Of a stretch of DNA of 64,000 bases, positions 1-11,889 are shown in pieces. The translations under genes and the position numbers were made by a program. This stretch comes from CAIWHR01 sp963726765 (GTDB lineage Bacteria > Pseudomonadota > Gammaproteobacteria > Burkholderiales > Casimicrobiaceae), in the NCBI GenBank assembly GCA_963726765.1, contig CAVSDH010000015.1, positions 37,185 to 101,184 on the forward strand, written 5' to 3'. The notes below the pieces were generated by a model. That model saw only the letters and a program-made list of their open reading frames with translations. It searched no databases and had not been told where the DNA came from. Each line of letters starts with the position of its first letter. The stretch's first letter is position 1.

Positions 1-1
1 C

Positions 2-796
2 AACGCGCAGGTCATCGCGAAGATCGAGCGGGCCGAGGCGATCGGCGCTCTGGCGGAAATCATCGACTCGTCGGACGGGATCATGGTGGCGCGCGGCGAC
101 CTCGCCGTCGAAGTCGGCAATGCCGCAGTCCCCGGTCTGCAGAAACGAATGATCCGCATGGCGCGGGAACGCAACAAGCTGACGATCACCGCAACGCAGA
201 TGATGGAATCGATGATCGTTCATCCGGTGCCGACGCGCGCCGAGGTGTCCGACGTCGCCAACGCCGTGCTCGACGGCACCGACGCCGTCATGCTGTCCGC
301 GGAAACGGCTTCCGGCAAATACCCCGTCGAGACGGTCGAGGCGATGGCGCAGATCTGCGTCGAGGCGGAGAAATCGACGCGTGTGGAGCTCGACCGCGAT
401 TTTCTCAACAGGACGTTCACCCGCATCGACCAGTCAATCGCCATGGCAACGCTGTTCACCGCGTTCCATCTGAAGGTCGAGGCCATCGCATCGCTCACCG
501 ATTCCGGCTCGACCGCGCTGTGGATGTCGCGCCACGACTGCGGGTGCCCGATCTTCGCGCTCACGCCCAACGTCGCCACTCAACGCAAGATGGCGCTCTA
601 CCGGAACGTGAGCTCGCTCTATCTCGAGCAGAGCATCGATCGCGACGAGGTGCTGCGCTCCGTCGAGGACCTGCTGCTCGAGAAGGGATTGGCGAAGCGC
701 GGCGATCTCGTGGTTTTGACCATTGGGGAACCGATGGGCAAGCCGGGCGGTACCAACACGATGAAGATAGTAAAGGTCGGGGAGCACCGCGCCTGA
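2..796 (+). CDS. pyk: Pyruvate kinase, 3' part (5' end outside window)
   Basis: Converts phosphoenolpyruvate and ADP to pyruvate and ATP, the last step of glycolysis, in the cytosol. The frame is open from the first bases of the window, so the N-terminal part of the barrel is missing. About 264 residues remain. They carry the segment MVARGDLAVEVG, the following ITATQMMESMI active-site block and the DGTDAVMLSAETASG phosphate-binding block. The rest is the C-terminal alpha/beta domain, ending in the usual GxxxGKPGGTNTMKI-type tail. The wording of the ARGDLAVEVG stretch is closer to PykA-type than PykF-type enzymes. It is followed about 120 bases later by fba on the same strand, a common betaproteobacterial glycolytic neighbourhood. 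Family assignment is secure; the paralogue class is inferred. Confidence 0.95.
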   Translation, partial: NAQVIAKIERAEAIGALAEIIDSSDGIMVARGDLAVEVGNAAVPGLQKRMIRMARERNKLTITATQMMESMIVHPVPTRAEVSDVANAVLDGTDAVMLSAETASGKYPVETVEAMAQICVEAEKSTRVELDRDFLNRTFTRIDQSIAMATLFTAFHLKVEAIASLTDSGSTALWMSRHDCGCPIFALTPNVATQRKMALYRNVSSLYLEQSIDRDEVLRSVEDLLLEKGLAKRGDLVVLTIGEPMGKPGGTNTMKIVKVGEHRA

Positions 797-918
797 CCGT
801 CGGGCGTCCCGAGCATCGGGCGGCCAAGCCCCGAGCAAGCGGCACGAGCCACCGCATCCACGCACGGATGGCGGTAAAATAGGCGACGGTAAACCGCCCT
901 TTGCCGCAGGAGCCCGCA

Positions 919-1983
919 ATGCCCCTCGTATCGATGCGCCAGCTGCTCGACCATGCCGCCGAGCACGACTATGGCCTGCCCGCGTTCAACGTCAACAACC
1001 TCGAGCAGGTGCAGGCCATCATGGCCGCCGCTGCCGAGACTGACAGCCCCGTGATCATGCAGGCCTCCGCCGGGGCGCGAAAGTACGCAGGAGAGATCTT
1101 CCTGCGCCATCTCATCGAGGCGGCGGTCGAGAGCTACCCGACCATTCCGGTGGTCATGCACCAGGACCACGGCCAGTCTCCCGACGTGTGCGCGTCCGCG
1201 ATGAAGCTCGGCTTCACGAGCGTGATGATGGACGGCTCGCTCATGAGCGACGGCAAGTCGATCGCGAGCTACGACTACAACCTCGATGTCACGAAAAAGG
1301 TGGTCGCGATGGCGCACGCCATCGGCGTCACCGTCGAGGGCGAACTGGGCTGCCTGGGTTCGCTCGAGACCATGAAGGGCGACAAGGAGGACGGGCACGG
1401 CGCCGAGGGCACGATGACGCGCGAAATGCTGCTGACCGACCCGAACCAGGCCGCGGACTTCGTCCGGAATACGCAGCTCGACGCCCTGGCGATCGCGATC
1501 GGCACGTCGCACGGCGCCTACAAGTTCACCCGCAAGCCGACCGGCGACATACTCGCGATCGACCGGATCAAGGCGATCCACGCGCGGATCCCGAACACAC
1601 ACCTTGTGATGCACGGCAGCTCGTCGGTACCGCAGGACCTGCTGCAGATCATCCGCGAGAACGGCGGCGAGATGAAGGAGACCTACGGCGTCCCGGTCGA
1701 GGAGATCCAGGAAGGCATCAAGCACGGCGTGCGCAAGATCAACATCGACACGGATATCCGGCTCGCGATGACGGCGGCAATTCGCAAGTTCCTCGCCACC
1801 AACAGGAGCGCCTTCGATCCACGCGACTATCTCAAGCCGGCGCGCGAAGCCGCGAAGCAGATCTGCAAGGCGCGCTACGAGCAGTTCGGCTGCGCGGGCA
1901 TGGGTTCCAGGATCAAGCCGCTGGCCCTTGCGGCGGTCGCGACGAAATACCGGACGGGCGAGCTCGCCCAGGTCGTGCACTGA
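919..1983 (+). CDS. fba: Class II fructose-1,6-bisphosphate aldolase
   Basis: Zinc-dependent aldolase interconverting fructose 1,6-bisphosphate with glyceraldehyde 3-phosphate and dihydroxyacetone phosphate in glycolysis, gluconeogenesis and the Calvin cycle. The 354-residue product starts MPLVSMRQLL, the usual start for the betaproteobacterial type. A TTG 18 bases upstream is in frame, but the ATG is preceded by GCAGGAG at a good distance. The zinc-site motif HQDHG is at residues 81-85, followed by the GFTSVMMDGS block. Later HGSSSVP and NIDTDIR phosphate-binding motifs are present. It lies downstream of pyk on the same strand. A TAAAAT hexamer at 875-880 is a possible -10 box, but no convincing -35 is seen. 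Confidence 0.96.
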   Translation: MPLVSMRQLLDHAAEHDYGLPAFNVNNLEQVQAIMAAAAETDSPVIMQASAGARKYAGEIFLRHLIEAAVESYPTIPVVMHQDHGQSPDVCASAMKLGFTSVMMDGSLMSDGKSIASYDYNLDVTKKVVAMAHAIGVTVEGELGCLGSLETMKGDKEDGHGAEGTMTREMLLTDPNQAADFVRNTQLDALAIAIGTSHGAYKFTRKPTGDILAIDRIKAIHARIPNTHLVMHGSSSVPQDLLQIIRENGGEMKETYGVPVEEIQEGIKHGVRKINIDTDIRLAMTAAIRKFLATNRSAFDPRDYLKPAREAAKQICKARYEQFGCAGMGSRIKPLALAAVATKYRTGELAQVVH

Positions 1984-2034
1984 GCGTTACCCCGCCTGCG
2001 CCCGCCGTGGCGCCGCGGTTCGAGGAGAAACGCC

Positions 2035-2490
2035 GTGGTGCCGAACAAGCCGGAATGGAAACGCATCCACCGCCTCTTCCAGCGGGGACTGACGCTCGTC
2101 GAATACGTCGGGCTGCTGGTCGTCGGCTTCGCAACCACGTTCGCCATGTTCGAGGAGGTCGCGCAGATGGTCCGCGCCGCACGCGTCACGCTCGCCGACC
2201 TTCTTCTCATGTTCCTGTATCTCGAAGTCCTCGCGATGATCGGCCAGTATTTCAATTCCGGTCAGCTGCCTGTCCGCTTTCCGCTGTACATCGCGATGGT
2301 CGCGATGGCGCGTTACATCATCCTCGACATCAAGGACCTCACGGAGCTGCGAATGCTCGCCGTTTCGGCGGCGATACTCCTGCTCACGCTTGCCGTGCTG
2401 GCAATCCGCTACGGCCACACCCGGTTCCCGTACCGCGATGGAGAGGAGGACGCGGCGCGCGGGGGCAACCAGGCGCCCGGCGGACGCTGA
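2035..2490 (+). CDS. psiE: PsiE-family phosphate-starvation-inducible membrane protein
   Basis: Small inner-membrane protein of 151 residues with about four hydrophobic segments (around residues 18-42, 52-72, 78-98 and 108-126) and a short charged C-terminal tail. The pattern ARYIILDIKDL after the third helix and the overall spacing match the PsiE family, whose E. coli member is induced by phosphate starvation; its biochemical role is unknown. The start is one of two consecutive GTG codons (2035 or 2038) after GAGGAG. The stop lies only 6 bases from the stop of the convergent transporter gene. The symbol is by family resemblance. Confidence 0.8.
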   Translation: MVPNKPEWKRIHRLFQRGLTLVEYVGLLVVGFATTFAMFEEVAQMVRAARVTLADLLLMFLYLEVLAMIGQYFNSGQLPVRFPLYIAMVAMARYIILDIKDLTELRMLAVSAAILLLTLAVLAIRYGHTRFPYRDGEEDAARGGNQAPGGR

Positions 2491-2496
2491 CGCCGC

Positions 2497-3762
2497 TCAC
2501 GACGACACTCCGGTGACGAACATCGCGACCACGGCCGCGGCCATCGTCCACGTAGCGAGCCAGCCCAGCGCCTTCAGCCGGCGCGTCACCGTGAAAGCAC
2601 CCATCACCCTGGCGTCGTCGGCGAGGAGCATCATCACGATCATGATGGGCACCGCGATCACGCCGTTGACGACGGCGCTCCAGAACAGCGCCTTGATCGG
2701 ATCGATCGGCGTGAAGTCGAGGAGGACGCCGCCCAGCGTCGCCAGCGCGATGATCGCGTAGAACTCCCGCGCTTCGAGGAGCTTGAGGTCGAGGCCGCTC
2801 TTCCATTCGAACGCCTCCGCAACGGCATACGCCGCCGAGCCGGCGAGCACCGGCACCGCCAGCATCCCGGTGCCGATGATGCCAAGGCTGAACATCAGGA
2901 ACGTGGCGTCGCCGGCGAGGGGACGCAACGCCTCCGCCGCCTGCGCCGAGGTCTGGATGTCGCGGATCCCGGCGCCGTGGAGCGTTGCCGCGGCGCTGAT
3001 GATGATGAACAACGCGATGAGGTTGGAGAACCCCATCCCGAAATAGGTGTCGATCTTGATTCGGTGCAGGTGCGCGCGCGCGGTCTCGGGCGCCTGCGCC
3101 AGCGGCAGCGCGCCCGGATCGGCGTTCACCTCTTCGACCTCCTGCGCTGCCTGCCAGAAGAAGAGGTACGGGCTGATGGTCGTTCCGAATACGGCGACGA
3201 TCACCGTCAGCGCGGCGGCGTTCAGGGTCAGCCGGGGCCAGACGATGCCAACGATCGCCTCGCGCCACGGTACCGCGATCGTGAACACGACCGCCACATA
3301 CGCGAGCAGCGACAGGGTCAGCCACTTGAGGTAGCGGACGTAGCGCTGGTACGGCAGGAACACCTGCAGCAGCAAGCTCGCGACGCCGAACAGGATGATG
3401 TAGCGGTGCTTCGAACCGCCGGCGACCAGCGCCAGTGCGTCGCCCATCGCCGCGATGTCCGCGGCGACGTTGATCGTGTTCGCGGCGACCAGCATCGCGA
3501 CAATCGCGTACAGGACCGATCGCGGAAAATGGCGGCGGATGTTCGACGCGAGCCCGTGGCCGGTGACGCGTCCCATCCGCGCGCTCACCATCTGGATGCC
3601 GACCATCAGCGGATAGGTCAGCACGACCGTCCAGCCCATCTGGTAGCCGAACTGGGCGCCCGCCTGCGAATAGGTCGCGATTCCGCTGGGGTCGTCGTCG
3701 GCGGCGCCGGTGATGAGGCCGGGGCCGAGGTGACGCATCCAGCGGCGAGTCGGGTCGATCAT
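2497..3762 (-). CDS. NRAMP-family divalent metal transporter
   Basis: Integral membrane protein of 421 residues with about eleven hydrophobic helices, belonging to the NRAMP (SLC11-type) fold that moves divalent metals with protons. The ATG at 3762 follows GGAGA and gives MIDPTRRWMRHLGPGLITGAADDDPSG, the typical TM1 region. A much longer N-terminus in the same frame would be arginine-rich and unlike the family. The canonical TM1 metal motif DPGN is replaced by DPSG (residues 24-27). The TM6 region reads MLAVPVLAGS, without the metal-binding methionine of classical Mn/Fe transporters. The substrate may therefore not be Mn2+ or Fe2+, and a magnesium-type NRAMP relative is possible. Convergent with psiE. 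Confidence 0.88.
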   Translation of the reverse strand: MIDPTRRWMRHLGPGLITGAADDDPSGIATYSQAGAQFGYQMGWTVVLTYPLMVGIQMVSARMGRVTGHGLASNIRRHFPRSVLYAIVAMLVAANTINVAADIAAMGDALALVAGGSKHRYIILFGVASLLLQVFLPYQRYVRYLKWLTLSLLAYVAVVFTIAVPWREAIVGIVWPRLTLNAAALTVIVAVFGTTISPYLFFWQAAQEVEEVNADPGALPLAQAPETARAHLHRIKIDTYFGMGFSNLIALFIIISAAATLHGAGIRDIQTSAQAAEALRPLAGDATFLMFSLGIIGTGMLAVPVLAGSAAYAVAEAFEWKSGLDLKLLEAREFYAIIALATLGGVLLDFTPIDPIKALFWSAVVNGVIAVPIMIVMMLLADDARVMGAFTVTRRLKALGWLATWTMAAAVVAMFVTGVSS

Positions 3763-3936
3763 GAATTCTCCGCGGCGAAACGCAATCGGCGCACGACCGT
3801 GCGTGGGGAATGTGCGAGTGTAGCGTCGACCGCGCCTTTCCGGCTGATTCCCGCCACCTGCGAGCACCGTACCGGCGGCTCCGATCGCGCGACGCGAAAC
3901 GTGCTCGGGGCGCGAAACGTCGATCGGGGTTGCGTT

Positions 3937-4750
3937 TCAGCGGATAGGGAAACAGGCGGACGTGATCGGCAGCGCAAGTGCCTGAAGGACGTCGCCAGTC
4001 CCGACGTTCTGGACGAAGGCGACGATGGTCGACGAGCGTTCGGCTCCCGCCAGTAGCGGAAACTCGATCGTGCCGGCAGTGTCTCCGGCGGCGCCCATTG
4101 CCAGTTCCCGGCGAACGGCGCGCACGACGTGATCGTGCTCAAGGTGCTTGCCGGCGTTCTCGCCCGCACGAATGTCCGACAGCGAGGCCGTTCTCGGTCA
4201 ACGCGACGAACAATGCGGTGCCCCTGCGATCGGCGGCCGCCGGCACGCGTGCGGTCGCATTCACGACCACGCCACCTGCCCGCGGCGTGATTTCGAGCGC
4301 GATGTCTGCCCGCGCCGTCGAACGGGCGACGGCCGCGATCGCCGATGTGCTCCGCTTTACGTCATGCCAGTCGCGAAGTTCCTTCCCCTGCAGCAGCACC
4401 TGCGGCGTGTAGACGAGGTCCGTCCCCGATGCGTGCGCGGAGTCGTATTGGCGCTTCGTCCACTGTGGAGCCGCAAAGCGATCCTTCCAGCCCAGCCGAT
4501 CCCAGTAGTCGACGTGAAAGGCAAGGGCGACCGCGTCGACCTCGGCCATTCCCGGCGCGAACGTGGAGGACAGCCAGCGATCAGCGGGAGGACAGCTGTC
4601 GCAGCCTTCGGAGGTATAGAGCTCGACCAACGCGACCGTCTGGCGGCCACTCACCGCCTTGCAGGCCGGAACCGCCGCCGCCGGCGTGACGGCCAGAACG
4701 GCTGCAGCGAACGCACCGATGCGGAAAATGTCGGAAACGCAGGTCACCAC
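3937..4750 (-). CDS. DUF1223 secreted thioredoxin-like protein, frameshifted
   Basis: Likely exported protein of unknown function with a thioredoxin-like core. From the GTG at 4750 (preceded by AAGGAGA; a second GTG follows) there is a signal peptide ending near AAAVPAC. Next comes VELYTSEGCDSCPPADRWL with a CxxC pair at residues 50 and 53. The frame breaks near 4180, where one extra C on the plus strand separates the first part from the conserved end (RAGENAGKH, later AFVQNVGTGDVLQALALP). Removing one base gives an uninterrupted 270-residue protein of normal family length, so the shift is probably a sequencing insertion. Function of the family is not established. Confidence 0.8.
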
Positions 4751-4991
4751 GGTTCTCCTTCGGACAGGGATTCTGCATCCGGCAGCCGAGGCAAGAGCGA
4801 GCGGACCCGCGTCGATGCCGCGATCGGCGTCGCGTGAAAATGCCAGACGACGCCGGCGATCGTTGTCCGGGCCGCGGTGATTGGTCGATGGCAACGCGGC
4901 CTCGCTTACGCGGCAGGCTGTGCTAGGATCAATCACGGCGCGCACGTTGCGCGGCCGCTGCCGCGGCCGGGATCCATCCAAGGGAGACGTC

Positions 4992-5249
4992 ATGGGCATC
5001 ATGAGCATCATCGGGACCATCATCGTCGGCTTCGTCGTCGGCCTGCTTGCCCGATTCTTCTATCCAGGCGTCGTCGAAATGGGCTTCGTCATTACGACAG
5101 TGCTCGGCATTGCCGGATCCTTCCTGGGGGGTCTGTTGAGTGGCGTCATCTTCAAGTCGCCCGACGGCAATTACCATCCGGCCGGGTGGTTTCTCTCGAT
5201 CATCGGCTCCATGCTCATTATCTGGGTCTACCTCAACTACCTCAAGTGA
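4992..5249 (+). CDS. GlsB/YeaQ/YmgE-family stress membrane protein
   Basis: 85-residue membrane protein with three hydrophobic helices, beginning MGIMSIIGTIIVGFVVG. It matches the transglycosylase-associated GlsB/YeaQ/YmgE family: glycine-rich helices, the GxxxGLLAR turn after helix 1, and LGIAGSFLGGLL in helix 2. Members are often induced by envelope or acid stress, but their function is unproven. The ATG at 4992 follows AAGGGAGA. Upstream in-frame codons exist but would destroy the short N-terminus typical of the family. A TGTGCTAGGAT extended -10-like string lies about 70 bases upstream. It stands alone between convergent and unrelated genes. Confidence 0.85.
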   Translation: MGIMSIIGTIIVGFVVGLLARFFYPGVVEMGFVITTVLGIAGSFLGGLLSGVIFKSPDGNYHPAGWFLSIIGSMLIIWVYLNYLK

Positions 5250-5341
5250 CGCGGCCGCGCGAATCCGTGAATCGCTTCGCGGGTCTGACGCAGCCCGGTG
5301 GCACCTCGCGTCGATGGCCGTCGTGAATTGACGGAGCCGCG

Positions 5342-6544
<1,203 letters not shown>

Positions 6545-6548
6545 GCCG

Positions 6549-7730
6549 ATGCCGGCACGTACCCAGGTCGGCATCGTCGGCGCCGGACCGGCAGGTCTCC
6601 TTCTCTCGCACCTGCTGCACCTCGAAGGCATCGAATCGGTCATCGTCGAAAACCGTAGCCGCGAGTACGTCGAGCACCGCGTGCGCGCCGGAGTACTCGA
6701 GCACGGGCCGGTCGAGCTTCTGAAGAAGGCCGGCGTGGGCGAGCGCCTCGTCCGGGAGGGACTCCGGCATCACGGCATCGAACTTCGCTTCGGGGGCCGC
6801 GGTCACCGCGTCGATTTCCCGTCGCTGACAGGCGGCCGCGCGATTACGGTCTACGGCCAGCAGGAGGTCGTCAAGGATCTCATTCGCGCGCGCCACGCCG
6901 CCGGCGGCCGCATCGAATTCGACGTGACCGACGTCGGAGTTCACGACGTCGACACGGCCGTGCCTCGCGTCACGTGGCGAAAGGACGGCGTGGCGAACGA
7001 ACTCGTGTGCGACGCGATCGCCGGGTGCGACGGCTTCCACGGAATCTGCCGCCCTTCGATCCCCGAGTTCGAGCAGTCGGTCTTCGAGCGCACCTATCCG
7101 TTCGCATGGCTCGGCATCCTCGCCCGGGCGGCACCTTCGCATGACGAATTGATCTATGCGTACCACGAGCGCGGCTTTGCGCTTTTCTCGATGCGCTCGC
7201 CCGAGATCACCCGGCTCTACCTGCAGGTTCCGCCCGACGAGGACATTGCGAACTGGCCCGACGAGCGCATCTGGCAGGAATTGCACATCCGCCTCGAGAC
7301 CGACGACGGCTGGAAGCTGAACGAAGGCCCCGTGCTCGAGAAAGGGATCACGCCGATGCGGAGCTACGTGTGCGAAAGGATGCAGCACGGCCGGCTCTAT
7401 CTCGCGGGCGATGCCGCGCACATCGTTCCGCCGACGGGCGCGAAGGGGATGAATCTCGCGATTGCCGACGTACATCTGCTGTCCCGCGCTCTCGCTTCGC
7501 ATTTCAGGAACGGGGACCGCGAGGAACTGGCGGCGTATTCCCGCAACTGCCTGAGGCGAGTCTGGCGCGCCGAGCACTTCTCGTGGTGGATGACGTCGAT
7601 GCTGCACCGGTTCCCGGGCGACGACGGATTCCAGCAGCGTCTGCAGCGCTCGCAGCTCGACTACACGGTCGCCTCGCCGGCGGCCTCGGCGTCGCTCGCC
7701 GAGAATTACGTGGGGTTGCCGCTCGAGTGA
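6549..7730 (+). CDS. pobA: 4-hydroxybenzoate 3-monooxygenase
   Basis: FAD-dependent aromatic hydroxylase converting 4-hydroxybenzoate to protocatechuate with NADPH and O2. The 393-residue length equals the family norm. The N-terminal FAD motif GAGPAG lies at residues 11-16, the segment ENRSREYVEHRVRAGVLE follows, and YLAGDAAHIVPPTGAKGMN carries the second FAD-binding GD motif. It forms a tight two-gene unit with pcaF (4-base gap). Together they suggest growth on 4-hydroxybenzoate via protocatechuate, with the ring-cleavage genes encoded elsewhere. The next gene is convergent, 18 bases away. Confidence 0.95.
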   Translation: MPARTQVGIVGAGPAGLLLSHLLHLEGIESVIVENRSREYVEHRVRAGVLEHGPVELLKKAGVGERLVREGLRHHGIELRFGGRGHRVDFPSLTGGRAITVYGQQEVVKDLIRARHAAGGRIEFDVTDVGVHDVDTAVPRVTWRKDGVANELVCDAIAGCDGFHGICRPSIPEFEQSVFERTYPFAWLGILARAAPSHDELIYAYHERGFALFSMRSPEITRLYLQVPPDEDIANWPDERIWQELHIRLETDDGWKLNEGPVLEKGITPMRSYVCERMQHGRLYLAGDAAHIVPPTGAKGMNLAIADVHLLSRALASHFRNGDREELAAYSRNCLRRVWRAEHFSWWMTSMLHRFPGDDGFQQRLQRSQLDYTVASPAASASLAENYVGLPLE

Positions 7731-7748
7731 CCGGTCAGGACGCGGGCG

Positions 7749-8867
7749 TCACGCGCTGCCCCAGACTTCCCGCGCCGTCTCGACCACGAGCGAAAGCTTC
7801 GCCGCCTGCGCGTCGCGCGCGATGACGTTACCGTGGACGGTGCTCGAAAAACCGCACTGCGGCGAGAGACAGAGCTGGTCGAGCGGCACGAGTTTCGCCG
7901 CATCGTCGATCTTGCGCTTGAGGTAGTCCTTCGTCTCCAGCTGGTCGAGCTTCGTCGTCACGAGACCGAGCACGACGGTCTTCCCCTTCGGCACGTGTCG
8001 CAGCGGCGCGAAATCGCCGGATCGTGCGTCGTCGTACTCGAGAAAATAGCCGTCGACGGCGAGCTCGTTGAAGAGCACTTCGGCGACCGGCTCATAACCG
8101 CCTTCCGCGACCCAGGCGCTCTTGAAGTTTCCCCGGCAAAGGTGGACGCAGACGACCATCCCCGGCGGGCGCTCCGCGATCGCCGCATTGATGAGCCGCG
8201 CATAGCGTCGCGGCAATTCGTCGGGGTCGTCGCCCCGCTGCCGCGCACCTTCGCGCATCTTGCTGTCGCAAAGGTACGCGAGATTCGTGTCGTCGAGCTG
8301 AAGGTAGCGGCACCCTGCGCCGGCCAGCGCCGCGATCTCCGCGCGGTAGGCCGCGGCGACGTCCGCGTAGAACGCCTCGAGGTCAGGATAGGCGTCGCGG
8401 CTGATCGCCTCGCGCCCGCCGCGGAAATGAAGCATCGTCGGTGACGGAATCGTCACCTTGGGCGTTCGCTTGGTGACCGATTTGAGGAAGAGAAAATCGG
8501 CGACCTGGATCGGCCTCACGTGCCGAACCGGGCCTGTGACTTTCATCACCGGCGGCGCGAACTCGACATTGCCCTGCGCGGTGTGAAAGCTGACCGCGAT
8601 GCCACCCTTCGTTTCGACGCCTTCAAGCTGCTCGAGGAAATCGATGTGAAAGTACGTGCGCCGAAATTCACCGTCGGTGACGCCGTCGAGGCCGACGCGC
8701 TCCTGCAAGCGGACGACGTCGCGAATCGCGGCATCCTCCGCGTCGCGCAGCTGTTCGCGCGTGATCTGCGCCTTTGCAAATCGGTCACGGGCGGCGAGGA
8801 GCTCGGCCGGGCGCAGGAAGCTGCCGACGTGGTCGGCACGAAACGGCGGGATGGTGCGAATGGTCAT
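7749..8867 (-). CDS. MetE-like cobalamin-independent methyltransferase (YxjG/YxjH type)
   Basis: 372-residue protein resembling only the C-terminal catalytic barrel of cobalamin-independent methionine synthase. It begins PPFRADHVGSFLRPAEL. It keeps the barrel signatures VTDGEFRR, YLQLDDTNLAYL and the likely zinc ligands in VCVHLCRGNF and LSPQCGFSSTVHGN. Stand-alone proteins of this size (YxjG/YxjH class) are thought to methylate homocysteine or a related thiol, but the methyl donor and physiological role are uncertain. The length argues against full MetE, which is about twice as long. The 27-base gap downstream of the DUF2726 gene on the same strand suggests co-transcription with it. Confidence 0.82.
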   Translation of the reverse strand: MTIRTIPPFRADHVGSFLRPAELLAARDRFAKAQITREQLRDAEDAAIRDVVRLQERVGLDGVTDGEFRRTYFHIDFLEQLEGVETKGGIAVSFHTAQGNVEFAPPVMKVTGPVRHVRPIQVADFLFLKSVTKRTPKVTIPSPTMLHFRGGREAISRDAYPDLEAFYADVAAAYRAEIAALAGAGCRYLQLDDTNLAYLCDSKMREGARQRGDDPDELPRRYARLINAAIAERPPGMVVCVHLCRGNFKSAWVAEGGYEPVAEVLFNELAVDGYFLEYDDARSGDFAPLRHVPKGKTVVLGLVTTKLDQLETKDYLKRKIDDAAKLVPLDQLCLSPQCGFSSTVHGNVIARDAQAAKLSLVVETAREVWGSA

Positions 8868-8894
8868 GACACGGCCCGTCTGGCCGGGCGCGGC

Positions 8895-9482
8895 TCAGTT
8901 GAGTCCACCGGCGGGGCCGAGAATCTGTTCGCGCAGTTCCCGGTACCGCGGCAGCTGCGGCGGGTAGACGCAGATGTACTTGACCTGCGCGGCCTGCAGG
9001 CAGCGCTGCTTGATGATCTCGAGCTTCTGATCGCGAGGATTGACGACGGTGTCGGGCTCCTTCGAGTCGACGATCGCGAGGATCGTCATGTCGCGGTCAC
9101 AGACGACGAACCCGACGTGCTGGTTGGCGATCTTGCGGAACGCGCGCAGCCGCTCCATTCCCTGCGGGCCGATCTTCACCTGCAGCACGTCCGAGAGACG
9201 GATGCGGGCGAATATCTCGTGCCGCGGAAACGCGGCCCGCAGCAGCAGGTACACGATGTTCTCCGCCTTGCTCAGAAACCGCGGGCGCAGCAGGTAAAGG
9301 CCGGGCAGTTCCGCGGACGACAGCAGCCGCGTGGTCTCGCCCTCGGTCCACTGGGCGACGGTGTTCGGGGAGTCTCCGGTGACCGTGCTCGGGCCCGCCG
9401 GGTCCTTTCGCCGCAGCAGTCCGATCGCAACCGCAATGACGAGCGCACCGATGGCGAGGGCGAAGAGTATTCCTGAGGTCAT
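8895..9482 (-). CDS. DUF2726 family membrane-anchored protein
   Basis: 195-residue protein starting MTSGILFALAIGALVIAVAIGLL, a single N-terminal membrane anchor followed by a soluble domain. The soluble part contains LSKAENIVYLLLRAAFP, VLQVKIGP and FVVCDRDMTILAIVDSKEPD. These are the landmarks of DUF2726, a putative nuclease-like fold related to topoisomerase/restriction-associated domains; activity is unproven. An in-frame start 36 bases upstream is possible, and neither start has a strong ribosome site. It lies immediately upstream of the MetE-like gene on the same strand. Confidence 0.75.
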   Translation of the reverse strand: MTSGILFALAIGALVIAVAIGLLRRKDPAGPSTVTGDSPNTVAQWTEGETTRLLSSAELPGLYLLRPRFLSKAENIVYLLLRAAFPRHEIFARIRLSDVLQVKIGPQGMERLRAFRKIANQHVGFVVCDRDMTILAIVDSKEPDTVVNPRDQKLEIIKQRCLQAAQVKYICVYPPQLPRYRELREQILGPAGGLN

Positions 9483-9693
9483 GGATATTCTGATCGCTGG
9501 CACCGCGACCCTCGCCACCGCCTGCGGCAGAGGACGGCGACGGAGAACCGCGGCAGCACAATTCGCCAGCCGGGCGCCTTTTTGGGTAGTCTAAAGCATT
9601 TGCTCGCGCAACCGCTATGGGCGAGCGGCGGGCCGCCGACCCGAACGCACCTGCGGAACGTCCGCGCGTGATGCGGCGATGCGCCGAAAAATG

Positions 9694-9720
9694 CAAAGGC
9701 CCGGTCGAACCGGGCCTTTG
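9694..9720 (-). terminator. Rho-independent terminator of groESL
   Basis: A perfect 12-bp inverted repeat with a 3-base loop (arms 9694-9705 and 9709-9720, core AAAGGCCCGG). It is followed on the minus strand by a short T-rich run (CATTTTT). It lies 64 bases after the groEL stop, exactly where the groESL transcript should end. Confidence 0.9.
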
Positions 9721-9783
9721 CGGGCGACGCAGCACGTCCAGTCGCAACCCGCACCTGCGACGGGCTGCGCCTGGAAGCCAGCG

Positions 9784-11430
<1,647 letters not shown>

Positions 11431-11468
11431 GGGAGTTCTCCTCGATTGCTTGTGCGTTGGGGGGCGGA

Positions 11469-11756
11469 TCAGGCGACGATGCCGATGATGTCGTCTTCGC
11501 GCATGTGGAGCAGGTCCTGCCCTTCCAGCTTGAATTCCTGGCCGGAGTATTTGCCGAAGAGGACCTTGTCGCCCGTCTTCACGCCCATCGGGATCAGCTT
11601 CCCGCTGTCGTCGGTCTTTCCCGGGCCGGCATGTACGACCTCGCCCATGGAAGGCTTCTCGGCAGCCGTATCGGGGATCACGATGCCGCCGGCGGATTTA
11701 CGCTCTTCCTCAAGCCGCTTTACGATCACGCGATCGTGCAAAGGACGAATTTTCAT
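11469..11756 (-). CDS. groES: 10 kDa co-chaperonin GroES
   Basis: Seven-fold ring co-chaperonin that caps GroEL. The 95-residue product starts MKIRPLHDRVIVKRLEEE, the canonical N-terminus. The mobile loop (residues about 17-33) contains KSAGGIVIPDTA, and the dome and end segments GPGKTDDSGK and MREDDIIGIVA are present. A GTG 9 bases upstream is also in frame, but the ATG matches the family. AAGGAG lies 12 bases before the ATG. First gene of the groES-groEL operon; see the promoter and CIRCE entries. Confidence 0.97.
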   Translation of the reverse strand: MKIRPLHDRVIVKRLEEERKSAGGIVIPDTAAEKPSMGEVVHAGPGKTDDSGKLIPMGVKTGDKVLFGKYSGQEFKLEGQDLLHMREDDIIGIVA

Positions 11757-11862
11757 GGTAAGCACTCACTCCTTGTTGATATTCAATAATAATCAAACGC
11801 TTGCACTACCGTTCCTCAACGGATCCGGCGGCCGGTGCGAAGGCGCGGGAAACAACGCCTTG

Positions 11863-11889
11863 TTAGCACTCAACTTCAGCGAGTGCTAA
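11863..11889 (-). promoter_or_regulatory. CIRCE operator (HrcA-binding) of groESL
   Basis: A perfect match to the CIRCE consensus: TTAGCACTC (11863-11871), nine spacer bases and GAGTGCTAA (11881-11889). It sits just downstream of the -10 box of the groES promoter and about 107 bases before the groES ATG. CIRCE binds the HrcA repressor, which is released on heat stress. This implies an hrcA gene elsewhere in the genome. Confidence 0.97.
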
